Counted from the first letter of the stretch, positions 16,708 through 25,984 are shown. The stretch is 64,000 bases of DNA from CAYNRE01 sp964399535 (GCA_964399535.1 CAYNRE010000027.1:186001-250000); one strand, 5' to 3'. Made by a program: numbers and translations. Notes: generated from the letters alone by a model not told the origin.

Positions 16708-18032
16708 GTGGTGCTCACCCCGTCGGCAGGAGTTGCGCTGAGCAGGGGCTCAGTCGAAGGGGTCGGGTCGGGGGGCGACAATCCGCCGGCGGGCGAGCTT
16801 GTCACCATGGTCTCTGGAGACGAAGCGGCCGAACCGGTCCAGCCGCCGGTCAGTTCGTCGAAAAGCCAGGTCAACTGACGCGCGCAGTGATCGATGTGAA
16901 ACCGCTCGCGCGCCGCGCCGGCATAGGCCTGGGCGGCGCTGGTCCAGGGCCGGTCGAGCGACCGGGCCAGGGCCTCGGCCAGCGGTTGCTCCTGGCCGTG
17001 TGGAACCATGACCGAGGGGGTCCCCTCGAGCACCTCGCGGAGCCCCAGGCAATCGGTTCCCAGCACGGGGGTGCCGGCGATCATGGCCTCCATCGGCAAG
17101 AGGGGGCAAGCCTCCCAAAGCGACGGCATCACCAGCAGGTCGAGCTCGCGGAGAATCCGATTCACGTGCGGCACGAATTGGCGAAAGGTGATCAAGTGGC
17201 CCAGCCCCCGCCGGTTCACTTCGGTTTGGTATTCGCGCTCGAAGTCGCCCGACCCGACCGCCAGCAGGTGGAAGTCGCCGCCTTTGCCTTGTCGGGCCAG
17301 GCGGTCGATCGCCCCGACCAGCGTGAGGAAGCCCTTTTGCTCCATGAACCGTCCGAGGAACCCCCACAGTTGCTGACCCGGGGCCAGCTTCAGTCCGCCG
17401 CGTACCAACGAGCCAGAGCCGCCCGATTCGCCGGGCTCGAACCGCGCCAGATCGATGCCGTTAGGGATGGTCACGACGCGGCACCGGCTGCGAGCCAGCC
17501 GGGGAAGCCAGTCGAGGTGGTTTTGGCGCACGTCCTCGCTTACCGCCACCAGGGCCGTGCTGCGGCTAAGCAGTTGATCGACCCCCCACCGCTTCAGTCT
17601 CCCCTTCCAGGAGGTGACTTGCTCGGGACGGAAAACATCCTGCGAGGTCACCACGTGCGGCACCCGGACGCGCCAATCGGCCAACGCCACCTGGCCGGCG
17701 GCCAGCAGGCCGTGGGAATGCACGATCTGGTACCGGCCCGTGGCCAGCAGTTGCCGCACCAGCGGGCGAAACTGGCAGTGATCGCCCGAGACGGGGGCTT
17801 CGAAACACTCGATCTCGGGCCAGTCAGACACCTCGCGGGCGAACGAGCGAAACCCTTCGTCGGCCGGACCGACGAAGCTGAAGCGGTAGCCGGCGTCGAA
17901 CAGCCGGGGATAGGTGTAGAGCAGGTGGGTGCGGATGCCGCCCACCGGCCAGCGCACGACGGCCAGAACTCGCCGGGGCTGCCCGGGCCGGGTGGCCTCG
18001 GCGAGGGTGGTGTTGGTGCGACCTAGGCCCAT
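16704..18032 (-). CDS. GT4-family glycosyltransferase
   Basis: A 442-residue GT-B glycosyltransferase. The N-terminal half shows the Gly-rich loop RWPVGGIRTHLLYTY (about 25-39) and IVHSHGLLAAG; the C-terminal half has LGFLGRF-like and EQKGFLTLVGA strings, then the GT4 E-x7-E region PSLWEACPLLPMEAMIAGTPVLGTD. I chose the ATG at 18032, which overlaps the upstream GT4 stop by 10 bp; an earlier start would put about 69 unrelated residues inside that gene. The C-terminal 40 residues are low-complexity Ser/Pro/Thr. Donor and acceptor unknown. Confidence 0.85.
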   Translation of the reverse strand: MGLGRTNTTLAEATRPGQPRRVLAVVRWPVGGIRTHLLYTYPRLFDAGYRFSFVGPADEGFRSFAREVSDWPEIECFEAPVSGDHCQFRPLVRQLLATGRYQIVHSHGLLAAGQVALADWRVRVPHVVTSQDVFRPEQVTSWKGRLKRWGVDQLLSRSTALVAVSEDVRQNHLDWLPRLARSRCRVVTIPNGIDLARFEPGESGGSGSLVRGGLKLAPGQQLWGFLGRFMEQKGFLTLVGAIDRLARQGKGGDFHLLAVGSGDFEREYQTEVNRRGLGHLITFRQFVPHVNRILRELDLLVMPSLWEACPLLPMEAMIAGTPVLGTDCLGLREVLEGTPSVMVPHGQEQPLAEALARSLDRPWTSAAQAYAGAARERFHIDHCARQLTWLFDELTGGWTGSAASSPETMVTSSPAGGLSPPDPTPSTEPLLSATPADGVSTT

Positions 18033-19255
18033 AACTTCAATTTGCTTCCCGCGCGATCGACCATGCGGGCCCAACCGGCCTGGTGTGGTTCCGCCAGAAC
18101 GGGCCGGAGCCTTGGCCAGCGAACCAGCCGGCGCTGGCCTACCAACTGACGAAAGTATTCGTAGTAACGCCTTCCAAACGCGGTCAGCGAGAAGCGATCG
18201 GCCGCCGACTGGTAAGCGCTGTCGCTCATCCGCTGCCACAGTCCTGGTTCGGCGACCCAGCGGGCAATTCGCCGGGCCAACTCGTCGGTATTTCCCCAGG
18301 GGACCAAGAGCGCGTTCTCTCCGTCGGTCAGGTACTCTTCAATCACTCCGCCCGAGGCGAACGCGGCGGCCGGCAGGCCGACGGCCTGGGCTTCGGCCAG
18401 GCTGAGGCAAAACCCTTCGTACTTCGAGGTCAGCACGGCCACGTGTTGCTCGGCCAGCAGCGCGAACAGCTCGCGCCGCGGCAGCGAGTTCCGTACGCGA
18501 ACCGAGTCGGCCACGCCACGCTGGCGGGCCAGCTCGGCATAATCGGGTCCACCCGACCGCTCGCCCACCAAGGTTAGCTCATGGGGCACGCCCAGTTGGC
18601 GAAGCGCGACGGCCAGTTCGACGAGCGCCGAAACGCATTTTTGCTCCTCGACCAGTCGCCCGTGATAGACCAATCGTAACGGTCCGCCGGAGTAGACCGG
18701 TCGCGGCCCGGCCGGCACGTCGACGCCGTGCGGCAAATAAACCACGTCGGCCGCGCGCTGGCTCAGGCAGTTGGCCAGCGCTTCGCAGGTTTTTCGCGAG
18801 GGGCCGACCAGGCCGTCGAGCGTGCTGGCGTAGTAGCTGAGGAGCGAGTAGTAGCTTTCGTGATCGTTGTGGCAAACGCCGACCGTTTTCACCGAACTGC
18901 GCCGGCCCAACCGGGCACACGCGGCATAGGTGGTATGGCGGTAGTTGGGCACGAAGACCTGCCAGTCGGAAGCCTCGATGCGCTCGAAGATTTGGCGGGA
19001 CCGTTCGGTGCTGGTGGCGCGGTGCGGCAAACACTGGACCCGGCTGGCGGCCTGGCCCAGCGCGCGGACGTTTTCCTCGGCCGTGGCCGAACCGGGGGCG
19101 ATGGTCAGGACCTCGACAACGGCTCCCTGCCCAACTAGCGCGGCGGCCAACTGCCGGGTATAGGCGTACACGCCTCCGCGGCTGTCGGAATCGCAAAACA
19201 GCCCCACCACGAGCGGCCGCGCGGCGGGGGACGATGGGGTTGGTTGGTTTAACAC
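18023..19255 (-). CDS. GT4-family glycosyltransferase
   Basis: A 410-residue retaining GT-B enzyme. It begins LVVGLFCDSDSRGGVYAYTRQLAAAL, the usual Gly-rich N-terminal loop, and carries LVYHGRLVEEQK and the GT4 donor site SKYEGFCLSLAEAQAVGLPAAAF near residues 285-310. The GTG at 19255 overlaps the preceding GT2 stop by 7 bp (GTGTTAA), supporting this start over a longer one. It follows two GT2 paralogs and precedes another GT4, forming a block of four successive sugar-adding enzymes downstream of the ABC exporter genes. Confidence 0.85.
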   Translation of the reverse strand: MLNQPTPSSPAARPLVVGLFCDSDSRGGVYAYTRQLAAALVGQGAVVEVLTIAPGSATAEENVRALGQAASRVQCLPHRATSTERSRQIFERIEASDWQVFVPNYRHTTYAACARLGRRSSVKTVGVCHNDHESYYSLLSYYASTLDGLVGPSRKTCEALANCLSQRAADVVYLPHGVDVPAGPRPVYSGGPLRLVYHGRLVEEQKCVSALVELAVALRQLGVPHELTLVGERSGGPDYAELARQRGVADSVRVRNSLPRRELFALLAEQHVAVLTSKYEGFCLSLAEAQAVGLPAAAFASGGVIEEYLTDGENALLVPWGNTDELARRIARWVAEPGLWQRMSDSAYQSAADRFSLTAFGRRYYEYFRQLVGQRRLVRWPRLRPVLAEPHQAGWARMVDRAGSKLKLWA

Positions 19256-20223
19256 GTCGTGACCCGGGCCTCGGTGGCCGGGCTGATTGCCGGAGCACCC
19301 CCGCGCCAGCCGGCGCGGCGGCATTCGTCGATGATTCCCTCGGTAATCCAGGCGCGCCGTTGGCGCTGGGCCCAGTGGCTGCTACCGACCCACCGCCAGG
19401 CCAACGATTCCAGGCGGCACCACCAATGTTCGCGAACTGCCCAGAGAGGCGCCCCCCGCCAGTCGCGACCCGGCAGCCGGCCTCCCCAACGGCGGGCCTC
19501 GGTGCGCCCCAGGCCGCGGAAATAATCGGAGAGGAACTTGCGCCCCAGGCGGTCGGGCGGAATGAAGTGCTGCACCCGGGCATCGCCGACCCACACGCCG
19601 TCGTAGCCGGCGCGACAAAGCGCGCTGACCAGGGCGCTTTCCTCGCCACGAATCTGGTTATTCTCGGTGGGGCCCAAGCGGGGGTCGAATCCGCCCACCG
19701 CGTCGAGTGCCGAGCGGCGAAAGGCCAGATTGGCGCCGAAGGGCAGCTCGCGCGGGGTCATGCGACGGGTGGCGGGCCCCAGATCGATCATGGCATAGGC
19801 CACGCCCCAATAGTCCATGTGCCGGCTGATCCAAGCCGGCGGTTGCACCGAGAACAGCGGATCGACCGGCCCGCCGAAGTAGGCCGCCTCGGGATAGTCT
19901 TCGGCGGCGTCCCAATACGCGATCAGCCAGTGGGGGTCGACCAGCACGTCGTCGTCGGTCCACAGCGTCAGCTCGTGGCGCGCCTGGCAGAGCGCCAGGT
20001 TGGCCGCGTGGGCTTTGCCGGGCTGTGCCTCGAACAAGCGGCGGAGCGGCAAACGGTTGGCGAACGAGGCCAGTACGTCGTCGGTGTCGTCGGTCGACGC
20101 GTTGTTGACGACCAGCAGTTCCCACTCGCAGCCCGGCGGCACCACGAGCCGGTCGAAGGCCTCGAGCGTTTGCGCCAGGAGCCTGGCCCGGTTCCAGGTG
20201 CAAATGATGACGCTTACCGACAT
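19249..20223 (-). CDS. GT2-family glycosyltransferase (second of a tandem paralog pair)
   Basis: A 324-residue GT-A transferase. It opens with SVSVIICTWNRARLLAQTL, then LLVVNNASTDDT, and WTDDDVLVDPHW, which supplies the acidic metal-binding motif, followed by GGPVDPLF, LPFGANLAFRR and the acceptor-side RGEESALVSAL (E-D/E-x region). The ATG at 20223 overlaps the stop of its neighbour by 10 bp. Length, motif order and even peripheral strings (WTDDDVLV, ELPFGAN, RARV/DARVQH) match the gene at 20214-21182, so the two arose by tandem duplication. Confidence 0.88.
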   Translation of the reverse strand: MSVSVIICTWNRARLLAQTLEAFDRLVVPPGCEWELLVVNNASTDDTDDVLASFANRLPLRRLFEAQPGKAHAANLALCQARHELTLWTDDDVLVDPHWLIAYWDAAEDYPEAAYFGGPVDPLFSVQPPAWISRHMDYWGVAYAMIDLGPATRRMTPRELPFGANLAFRRSALDAVGGFDPRLGPTENNQIRGEESALVSALCRAGYDGVWVGDARVQHFIPPDRLGRKFLSDYFRGLGRTEARRWGGRLPGRDWRGAPLWAVREHWWCRLESLAWRWVGSSHWAQRQRRAWITEGIIDECRRAGWRGGAPAISPATEARVTTC

Positions 20224-21182
20224 ACGGCCTCGCAAGGTTCGCCCGCGGGCACGGCCTGGCTGGGAGCGGCCGCGCGACGGCTTCGCAGCTCTTGAAGTTG
20301 ACCCGTGAGCCGGGCGGCTTCCATGTACGGCAACAGCCAGTCGTGGCGGCCCCCCGCCCAGCGGCGCCAAGCCCGGAGTTGGCCGGTCAACCGCTTGCGC
20401 TGCATCCACAGCGGGGCACCCAAGACCACCCGGCCCGGCGGCCAGGCTTCGAGCCGCGCCGCGCCCCGGCCAAAGCCGACGTTGTAATCCCAGACAAACC
20501 GCGGCCTGAGCCGCTCGGCGGGCACGTAGTGGCGCACCCGAGCCTGGGCGACCCAAACGCCGTACTCGCCTCGGCGAATCAACCGGCGAAACAAATCGGT
20601 TTCGTCGCCGCGCACCTGGTCGTTCTGCTTTAGTCCGATTCGCGTGTCGAACCGCTCCGTTCCCAGCCGCTCGGGCCGAAGGGCCATATTGGCGCCAAAC
20701 GGCAATTCGCCCGGCTCCAGGCGGCGCTCTTCCGGGCCGAGTTGCGCCAGGGCATAAGCACCCCGCAGCAGCGGCAGGTTGGCCAGCACCCACGCCGGGG
20801 GTGGGGTGGCGAACAGCGGATCGACCGTTCCGCCCAAAAAGGCGGCGTCGGGCCAGCGCTGGGCGGCCGCGGCGTAGTGGGCTAGCCAATCGGGCTCGAC
20901 CAGCACGTCGTCGTCGGTCCACACCACCAGTTCGCCCTGGGCGTGATTCAGGGCCGTGTTGCGGGCCTGGCAGTGCCCGGGGATCGGCTCATCGATCGCG
21001 ACCAAGGGTAGCCGCGACTGGTAGCGCTCAAGCACCGCGGGCGTCGAGTCGGTCGAGCGGTTGTTCACCACCACCAATTCCCAGGTCACGCCGCTGGGAA
21101 TTTCGAGGCGAGTCAACTGCTCGAGCGTCTGGTCGAGCAGCGCTGAGCGGTTCCAGGTACAGATGGCAACGGTAATCTTCAT
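20214..21182 (-). CDS. GT2-family glycosyltransferase (first of a tandem paralog pair)
   Basis: A 322-residue GT-A transferase starting KITVAICTWNRSALLDQTL, with ELVVVNNRSTDST, VVWTDDDVLVEPDW as the metal-binding acidic motif, GGTVDPLF, LPFGANMALR and RGDETDLFRRL. I chose the ATG at 21182 over an upstream TTG (21188). The gene lies 13 bp after the Wzt gene and is followed by its own paralog. The pair differ in the acceptor-side half, which suggests related but distinct acceptors. Confidence 0.88.
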   Translation of the reverse strand: MKITVAICTWNRSALLDQTLEQLTRLEIPSGVTWELVVVNNRSTDSTPAVLERYQSRLPLVAIDEPIPGHCQARNTALNHAQGELVVWTDDDVLVEPDWLAHYAAAAQRWPDAAFLGGTVDPLFATPPPAWVLANLPLLRGAYALAQLGPEERRLEPGELPFGANMALRPERLGTERFDTRIGLKQNDQVRGDETDLFRRLIRRGEYGVWVAQARVRHYVPAERLRPRFVWDYNVGFGRGAARLEAWPPGRVVLGAPLWMQRKRLTGQLRAWRRWAGGRHDWLLPYMEAARLTGQLQELRSRRAAAPSQAVPAGEPCEAVCR

Positions 21183-21195
21183 CGGCAAGCGGGGC

Positions 21196-22503
21196 TTAAC
21201 CCGGGTGCGTGCTGGGTTCCAAGGGCGTGGGCAAGGGGGGCGTCGGCGGCAATAAGTCGAATTCGCAGGGGACTAGCCCGTCGCAATTGGGGCGCTGTCC
21301 GAAACCCGAGCGCTGCCGATCGACGATTTCAATTTCGCAGGCCGCGTCGGTGTGGTCGTAGGCGCGGCCGTTCTGGTCGGCGAGCCAGAGCCCCAAGAGG
21401 TACATGCCAGGGTTCAAATACAGCTCGTCAATCCGCAGGCGAACGTGATTGGTTCCCTGGGCCAATTCGACCACCTTGCCCAGGGCGATGGTGTCCGCGT
21501 TGACCAGTTTGGTGCCATAGGCGTCGTAAAACGTGACGGCCAGGCTGCGGGCCGCCAGCGGCTGGGGGCACTGGATGGCCAGCTCGATATCGAACGGGCC
21601 GCCCGGAAAAGCCTTGCCTCCGGCCGTGGGGTAGCCGGTCGAGTAGCGCAGGGCGGTGAAGCGGGCCTCGCCCGAGCCACGGCGCGAGCACTGGCCGATG
21701 TCGATCCAGCGGTCGGGGGGCGCGGGCCCGGCGTTGGTGGCGAAGTATTGCTCGACCACGGAGCCGACCGAGCCTTGGCAGGCGACCTGGCCGCGGTCGA
21801 GCAGCACGGCGCGGGTGCAGAGCCGCTGGACGGCGTTCATGTTGTGGCTGACGAAGAGCACCGTTCGTCCGCTGGTGGCCACGTCGCGCATCTTGCCGAG
21901 GCATTTTTTCTGAAACTCGGCGTCGCCGACGGCCAGCACTTCGTCGACGATCAGGATTTCGGCGTCGAGGTGCGCGGCCACGGCGAAGGCCAGACGAATG
22001 TACATCCCGCTCGAGTAGCGCTTGACCGGCGTATCGAGGAACTGCTCGACCTCGGAAAAGGCCACGATGGCGTCGAAATGCCGTACAATCTCGCGGCGCG
22101 ACATGCCCAACACAGCGCCGTTCAGAAAGATATTCTCGCGGCCGGTCAGCTCGGGATGAAAGCCCGTGCCCACTTCCAGCAGGCTGCCGATGCGCCCCCG
22201 CAGGCGGACCTCGCCCGTGGTGGGGGGCGTGATCCGGCTCAGGATTTTGAGTAGCGTGGATTTGCCCGCCCCGTTGCGGCCGATGATGCCTACGACTTCG
22301 CCCTGCTGAATTTCGAGGTTGATGTCGCGGAGGGCCCAGAACTCTTCCACGCTTGAGCGCGGAGCGCTGCCCGTGAGCCGCCGCCAGGGGGCGCTGGCCA
22401 ACTCCATCAGCGATTCGCGCAGGGTCTGGTACTCGCTGCGCAGCCCGCTGTGGCTGACCAGGTAACGCTTCGACAAATCACGAATTTCCAGGGCCGGTGG
22501 CAT
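21196..22503 (-). CDS. ABC transporter ATP-binding protein for polysaccharide export (Wzt-like)
   Basis: A 435-residue nucleotide-binding subunit. Residues 5-250 form the ABC domain: Walker A GRNGAGKST (75-83), signature SSGMYIRLAFA (164-174), Walker B ILIVDEVLAVGD (183-194), and the switch His in LFVSHNM. Residues 260-435 form an extra beta-rich domain like the Wzt C-terminal module that recognises the modified end of O-polysaccharide in ABC-dependent export. I chose the ATG at 22503; a GTG at 22548 is possible. It works with the permease encoded immediately upstream (22582-23583). Confidence 0.92.
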   Translation of the reverse strand: MPPALEIRDLSKRYLVSHSGLRSEYQTLRESLMELASAPWRRLTGSAPRSSVEEFWALRDINLEIQQGEVVGIIGRNGAGKSTLLKILSRITPPTTGEVRLRGRIGSLLEVGTGFHPELTGRENIFLNGAVLGMSRREIVRHFDAIVAFSEVEQFLDTPVKRYSSGMYIRLAFAVAAHLDAEILIVDEVLAVGDAEFQKKCLGKMRDVATSGRTVLFVSHNMNAVQRLCTRAVLLDRGQVACQGSVGSVVEQYFATNAGPAPPDRWIDIGQCSRRGSGEARFTALRYSTGYPTAGGKAFPGGPFDIELAIQCPQPLAARSLAVTFYDAYGTKLVNADTIALGKVVELAQGTNHVRLRIDELYLNPGMYLLGLWLADQNGRAYDHTDAACEIEIVDRQRSGFGQRPNCDGLVPCEFDLLPPTPPLPTPLEPSTHPG

Positions 22504-22581
22504 TCGTTTGGGGCGGTTTGGGAAATGCTTGTTCGGGCTGGCCGGCACGGGCCCGGCCAGAAGGCGGTTTCGCTCGGTGCG

Positions 22582-23583
22582 CTAAATCACGTCGGCAAAG
22601 GTGTCTTCCACGCGGCGGAAATACAGGCAGCCCACGGCAAACATTGCCCCGGCCAGTAGGCCCGAGCTGGCCAGCCGGCCCCAGGGCAGTGGGCCCCCCA
22701 GGACCGAAGCCCGAAAAAACGCGATCAGCCCCGTGAGCGGGTTGAGGCCCAAGAGGGCCCCCGCCACGGGTCCCCAAGCCTCGCGGGCACGGTCGGTGGC
22801 GGGCGGCGTTTCCGCGCTTGGGGTTTGCCCCGCCTTGGCCCCCGCGGATGCCCCCGCGCTCGGGCCGGTGGTGGCCTCGCGATCCGCCGCGCTTGGCCTG
22901 GCCGACGGGCCGGGGGTGGATTCCAGGTATATGGTCGGTGTCGCGAACATCCAAACTTGCACCAGGAATGGAATGACGTAGCGGAAATCGCGATAGGCCA
23001 CGTTCAGCGCGGCCAGCAAACTGCCGGTTCCCAACGCCGCCAGGCTGATCAGGGCCAGGGCCAGGGGCATCCAAACCAATTGCGGTCCCGGCCGCACGCC
23101 GTACCAGAGCATCATCGCCAGCAACATGCCCAGGGCGATCAGAAAGTCGAGCAGCGCGGCGGCCACGGCGGCAAAGGGCACGGCCAGCCGGGGGAAATAA
23201 ACCTTGGTAATCAGGCGCTCGGCCCCCACCACGCTGTTGCCGGCGTTGGCAATGGCGGTGGAGAAAAAACTCCAGGGCAACAGGCCCGCGAAGACGAAGA
23301 GCGGGTAGGGAAACTCTCCCGAGGAAACGCCCGCCAGCCGGCCCAAGAACACCGTGAACACGATCATCATCATCAGCGGCTGCAACACGGCCCAAGCGGC
23401 ACCGAGCAGCGTTTGTTTATAGCGCACCTTGACGTCGCGCCAGGTGAGGAAAAACAGCAGCTCGCGGTATTTCCACAGCTCGTCCAGGGCGAGCGTCTTC
23501 CAGCCGGCGCGCGGGCCAATGACCAGCACCGGCAGTTCGGCCGACGCAAGCTCGGACCCGGTATGGTCCACGACGGTACTCAC
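22582..23583 (-). CDS. ABC-2 polysaccharide export permease (Wzm/TagG-like)
   Basis: A 333-residue permease with about six transmembrane helices. The LWKYRELLFFLTWRDVKVRYKQT segment (36-58) and AAWAVLQPLMMMIVFTVFL (62-80) are typical of Wzm/TagG. Between WMFATPTIYLE (211-221) and GLNPLTGLIAFFR (279-291), where relatives have only about 15 residues, it carries a Ser/Pro/Ala/Gly-rich insert of about 47 residues (222-268). The GTG at 23583 overlaps the upstream stop as GTGA and has a GGAG 7 bases upstream, so it is preferred to the ATG at 23601. Moves lipid-linked glycan across the inner membrane together with the Wzt-like ATPase. Confidence 0.9.
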   Translation of the reverse strand: MSTVVDHTGSELASAELPVLVIGPRAGWKTLALDELWKYRELLFFLTWRDVKVRYKQTLLGAAWAVLQPLMMMIVFTVFLGRLAGVSSGEFPYPLFVFAGLLPWSFFSTAIANAGNSVVGAERLITKVYFPRLAVPFAAVAAALLDFLIALGMLLAMMLWYGVRPGPQLVWMPLALALISLAALGTGSLLAALNVAYRDFRYVIPFLVQVWMFATPTIYLESTPGPSARPSAADREATTGPSAGASAGAKAGQTPSAETPPATDRAREAWGPVAGALLGLNPLTGLIAFFRASVLGGPLPWGRLASSGLLAGAMFAVGCLYFRRVEDTFADVI

Positions 23584-24596
23584 AGCGTGCTCCGGTTCCA
23601 TTGCGGGCCAGGGGTCGACGAGGCCGGCGCCGCGGCGCGGATGCGCCAGTCGGGCTTGCCCAGCATCCGTCGGAGCCACCCCCGGGCGGTTTCGGGCAGG
23701 AAGGCTGACAAAATCCCGCGCCAGGTTCCCCAATCCCAGGGGGCTTGCCGCAGCCCCTTGGCGTAGGTGGCCAGCGCGGCCCGAGTCGATCGGCTCCGCT
23801 GGGCCAGGGCCAGGTTTCCGTAGGTGTCCAGGTAGGCTCGACGGATCACGGCGGGGTCGATCGACCGGCGATGTTCGGGGTCGGAAAGAAAGCGGTCCAT
23901 GATTCCCAGGACGATCTGGAGCCGCTCTTCCGTGCGCGAGGACAGGTTGGCGTGTCCGGTGCGGTAATCGACCAACGCCTGGTCCACGTAGTCGAAGCGC
24001 GTCCGGGCGGCTACCCGCAACCATAGCTCGTAATCGATGGCCAGCGGGATCTGTTCGTTAAACACGCCGACACGGTCGAAAACATCGCGCCGAACCATCA
24101 CCGAGGAAAAGCAAACGAAGTTCTGCACGAGCATTTGAGGCAGGACCCAGCCCCGCGCCGGCCGTGGGGGAAGGTAGTCGATGGCCCGCCCCGCGTCGTC
24201 GATCACCCGCGGCAGGCAATAGGCCACGCCCAGTTCGGGGTCGGCTTCGAAGAGGGCCATTTGCAGGGCCAGCTTCGTGGGGTGCCAGCGGTCGTCGGCA
24301 TCGAGAAAGCCCAGCAGCGGGGCCCGGGTGGCGGCAATTCCCAGGTTCTTCGCCGCCGGCTGGCCCACGTGATCGGTGCGCAGGTAGCGGAAGCGCGTAT
24401 CGCCCAAGTAGGCCTGGGCCACTTCTGGCGTGTCGTCGGTCGAGCCATCGTCGATGATCAAGACCTCGAAATCGGTCCAGGTCTGCGCGACCAGCGAATC
24501 CAGGGCCTGGCCCAGGTAACGCCCGTAGTTGTACGAGGTGACGATCACGCCGACGCGCGGCGGAGCGTTGTTAGCGGTCGGGGAGTTGTGGTTCAC
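23580..24596 (-). CDS. GT2-family glycosyltransferase
   Basis: A 338-residue GT-A transferase. VGVIVTSYNYGRYLGQAL begins at about residue 15, followed by VLIIDDGSTDDT, QPAAKNLGI, and the metal site FLDADDRWHP; the acceptor-side AIDYELWLRVA is near residue 215. The C-terminal 100 residues form a helical tail seen in many cyanobacterial and planctomycete GT2 proteins. The GTG at 24596 overlaps the CapK-like gene stop as GTGA; the longer upstream frame lies entirely inside that gene. Confidence 0.88.
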   Translation of the reverse strand: MNHNSPTANNAPPRVGVIVTSYNYGRYLGQALDSLVAQTWTDFEVLIIDDGSTDDTPEVAQAYLGDTRFRYLRTDHVGQPAAKNLGIAATRAPLLGFLDADDRWHPTKLALQMALFEADPELGVAYCLPRVIDDAGRAIDYLPPRPARGWVLPQMLVQNFVCFSSVMVRRDVFDRVGVFNEQIPLAIDYELWLRVAARTRFDYVDQALVDYRTGHANLSSRTEERLQIVLGIMDRFLSDPEHRRSIDPAVIRRAYLDTYGNLALAQRSRSTRAALATYAKGLRQAPWDWGTWRGILSAFLPETARGWLRRMLGKPDWRIRAAAPASSTPGPQWNRSTL

Positions 24597-25984
24597 GAGG
24601 CCGCGGCGGCGACCGGCCGCAGGTAAGGGTTTTCGACCTTGGAAATGCAGAAGCGGTACTTGCCCGAGGGCTCGGGCGCAATCCGCTCGACGAATTCGCA
24701 CTGGTAGCGGACCGACTCGCCAAAGCGCTCGGCCACGAGCCGCTCGATCTGTTCCAGGCTGCCTGCGCCGAAATCGTCCCCGCGGACGATGCGGAACCGG
24801 AACTGGTCGAGCGCCTCTTGCACGATCTGGAGTTGGGCCAGCCCCGATATGTGCATCGCGAAATTTTCGGTGAGCGAGATCCCCGAGACCAGCTCGCCGG
24901 CGGGGGTGAGCACGTAATCGGCCTCGCGCCCTTCGATGCGGGCCAGGCGGGGCAGCCCTCGGCCGCAGGCACAAGGCTCGGTGGCCCAGCAGGCCACGTC
25001 TCCCACCTGGTAGCGGAACAGCGGCATGGCCCGGTTCGACAAATCGGTGACCAAGACCGAGCCGGGCTCGCCGGGGGCAGCCGGCTGGCCATCGGGACGG
25101 ACCAGCTCGACGTAGACCCCGTCGCAGTTGACATGCAGCCCCTCGTGGGCCGGGCACTCGCAGGCGATCAGGGCCACTTCCTCGCAGCCGTAACGGTTGG
25201 TGACGGGGGCCGCGAACACTGCTTCAATCTCGCGGCGCTGGAAATCGTGCAGCGCCATGGCGGTCGAGATGATGCCCCGGGGGCGAAAACCGGCCCCACC
25301 CCGCGAGCGGGCAAACTGGGCCAGCAGGTACAGCGAGTGGGCGTGGCCCATCATCAGCGTGGGGCGCCGCCGCCGCTGCTCGGCCAGGAAACGGTCCATG
25401 GCCCCCGCGTCCATTCTGAGCGTGTCCAGATACGAGGCTCGCTCCAACAGGGCATTGCGCAGCCGGCCCCGCCAGCCACGCTTAAGGTATTCCGGGTTAC
25501 CCCAGACCAGGGCCGCCGGCTCGCCCAGCCGCCAACCGGTCCACTGGTCGCTGCGCAGCGTGGTGGCCCGGCGCCATTGCTGGGCGGGGTCGTCGACGTA
25601 CACGCCGACCGAAATGCCGGTCGAACCGCTGGTGGTGTGGTAGTGCAAGCGGGCGCGGTCGAACTGGTGGGAAACCAGCTCGTCGCGGCGGGTTCGCAGA
25701 TCGTGCTTGGTGAGCGGGGGCAGGGCTCGAAACGCTTCGAAATCGGTCAGGTCGTCGGGATGCAGCTCGGCGGCGTCGAACCGCTCGCGCCAGAACCGCG
25801 TCGTTCGGTAGGCGTGCGTTGCCAGCGCGCGAAGGGCCCGCCGCTGGCGCTCGGCGATTGTTTCGGGCGAATCCCACTCGGTTCGTGCAAGCAGCTTCTG
25901 GTGGCGCAGATAATCGCTGCGTTCCCACCGCGCCCAGGCCGGTGCGATCAGTGCGCGAATGATGGGTGAAAGCCAATCGCTCAT
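24593..25984 (-). CDS. CapK/PaaK-like adenylate-forming enzyme
   Basis: A 463-residue member of the phenylacetate-CoA ligase-like branch of the ANL superfamily. The AMP-binding P-loop reads TTSGSTGISVG (117-127); later come NRYGCEEVALIACEC and the PLFRYQVGDVA-like segment, with Cys-rich strings (CECPAH, CACGRG) that may bind zinc as in PaaK. Such proteins recur in capsule and exopolysaccharide loci (CapK), where the substrate is unknown; activation of a carboxylic acid for transfer onto the glycan is a reasonable guess. The ATG at 25984 overlaps the O-antigen ligase gene stop as ATGA. Confidence 0.85.
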   Translation of the reverse strand: MSDWLSPIIRALIAPAWARWERSDYLRHQKLLARTEWDSPETIAERQRRALRALATHAYRTTRFWRERFDAAELHPDDLTDFEAFRALPPLTKHDLRTRRDELVSHQFDRARLHYHTTSGSTGISVGVYVDDPAQQWRRATTLRSDQWTGWRLGEPAALVWGNPEYLKRGWRGRLRNALLERASYLDTLRMDAGAMDRFLAEQRRRRPTLMMGHAHSLYLLAQFARSRGGAGFRPRGIISTAMALHDFQRREIEAVFAAPVTNRYGCEEVALIACECPAHEGLHVNCDGVYVELVRPDGQPAAPGEPGSVLVTDLSNRAMPLFRYQVGDVACWATEPCACGRGLPRLARIEGREADYVLTPAGELVSGISLTENFAMHISGLAQLQIVQEALDQFRFRIVRGDDFGAGSLEQIERLVAERFGESVRYQCEFVERIAPEPSGKYRFCISKVENPYLRPVAAAAS

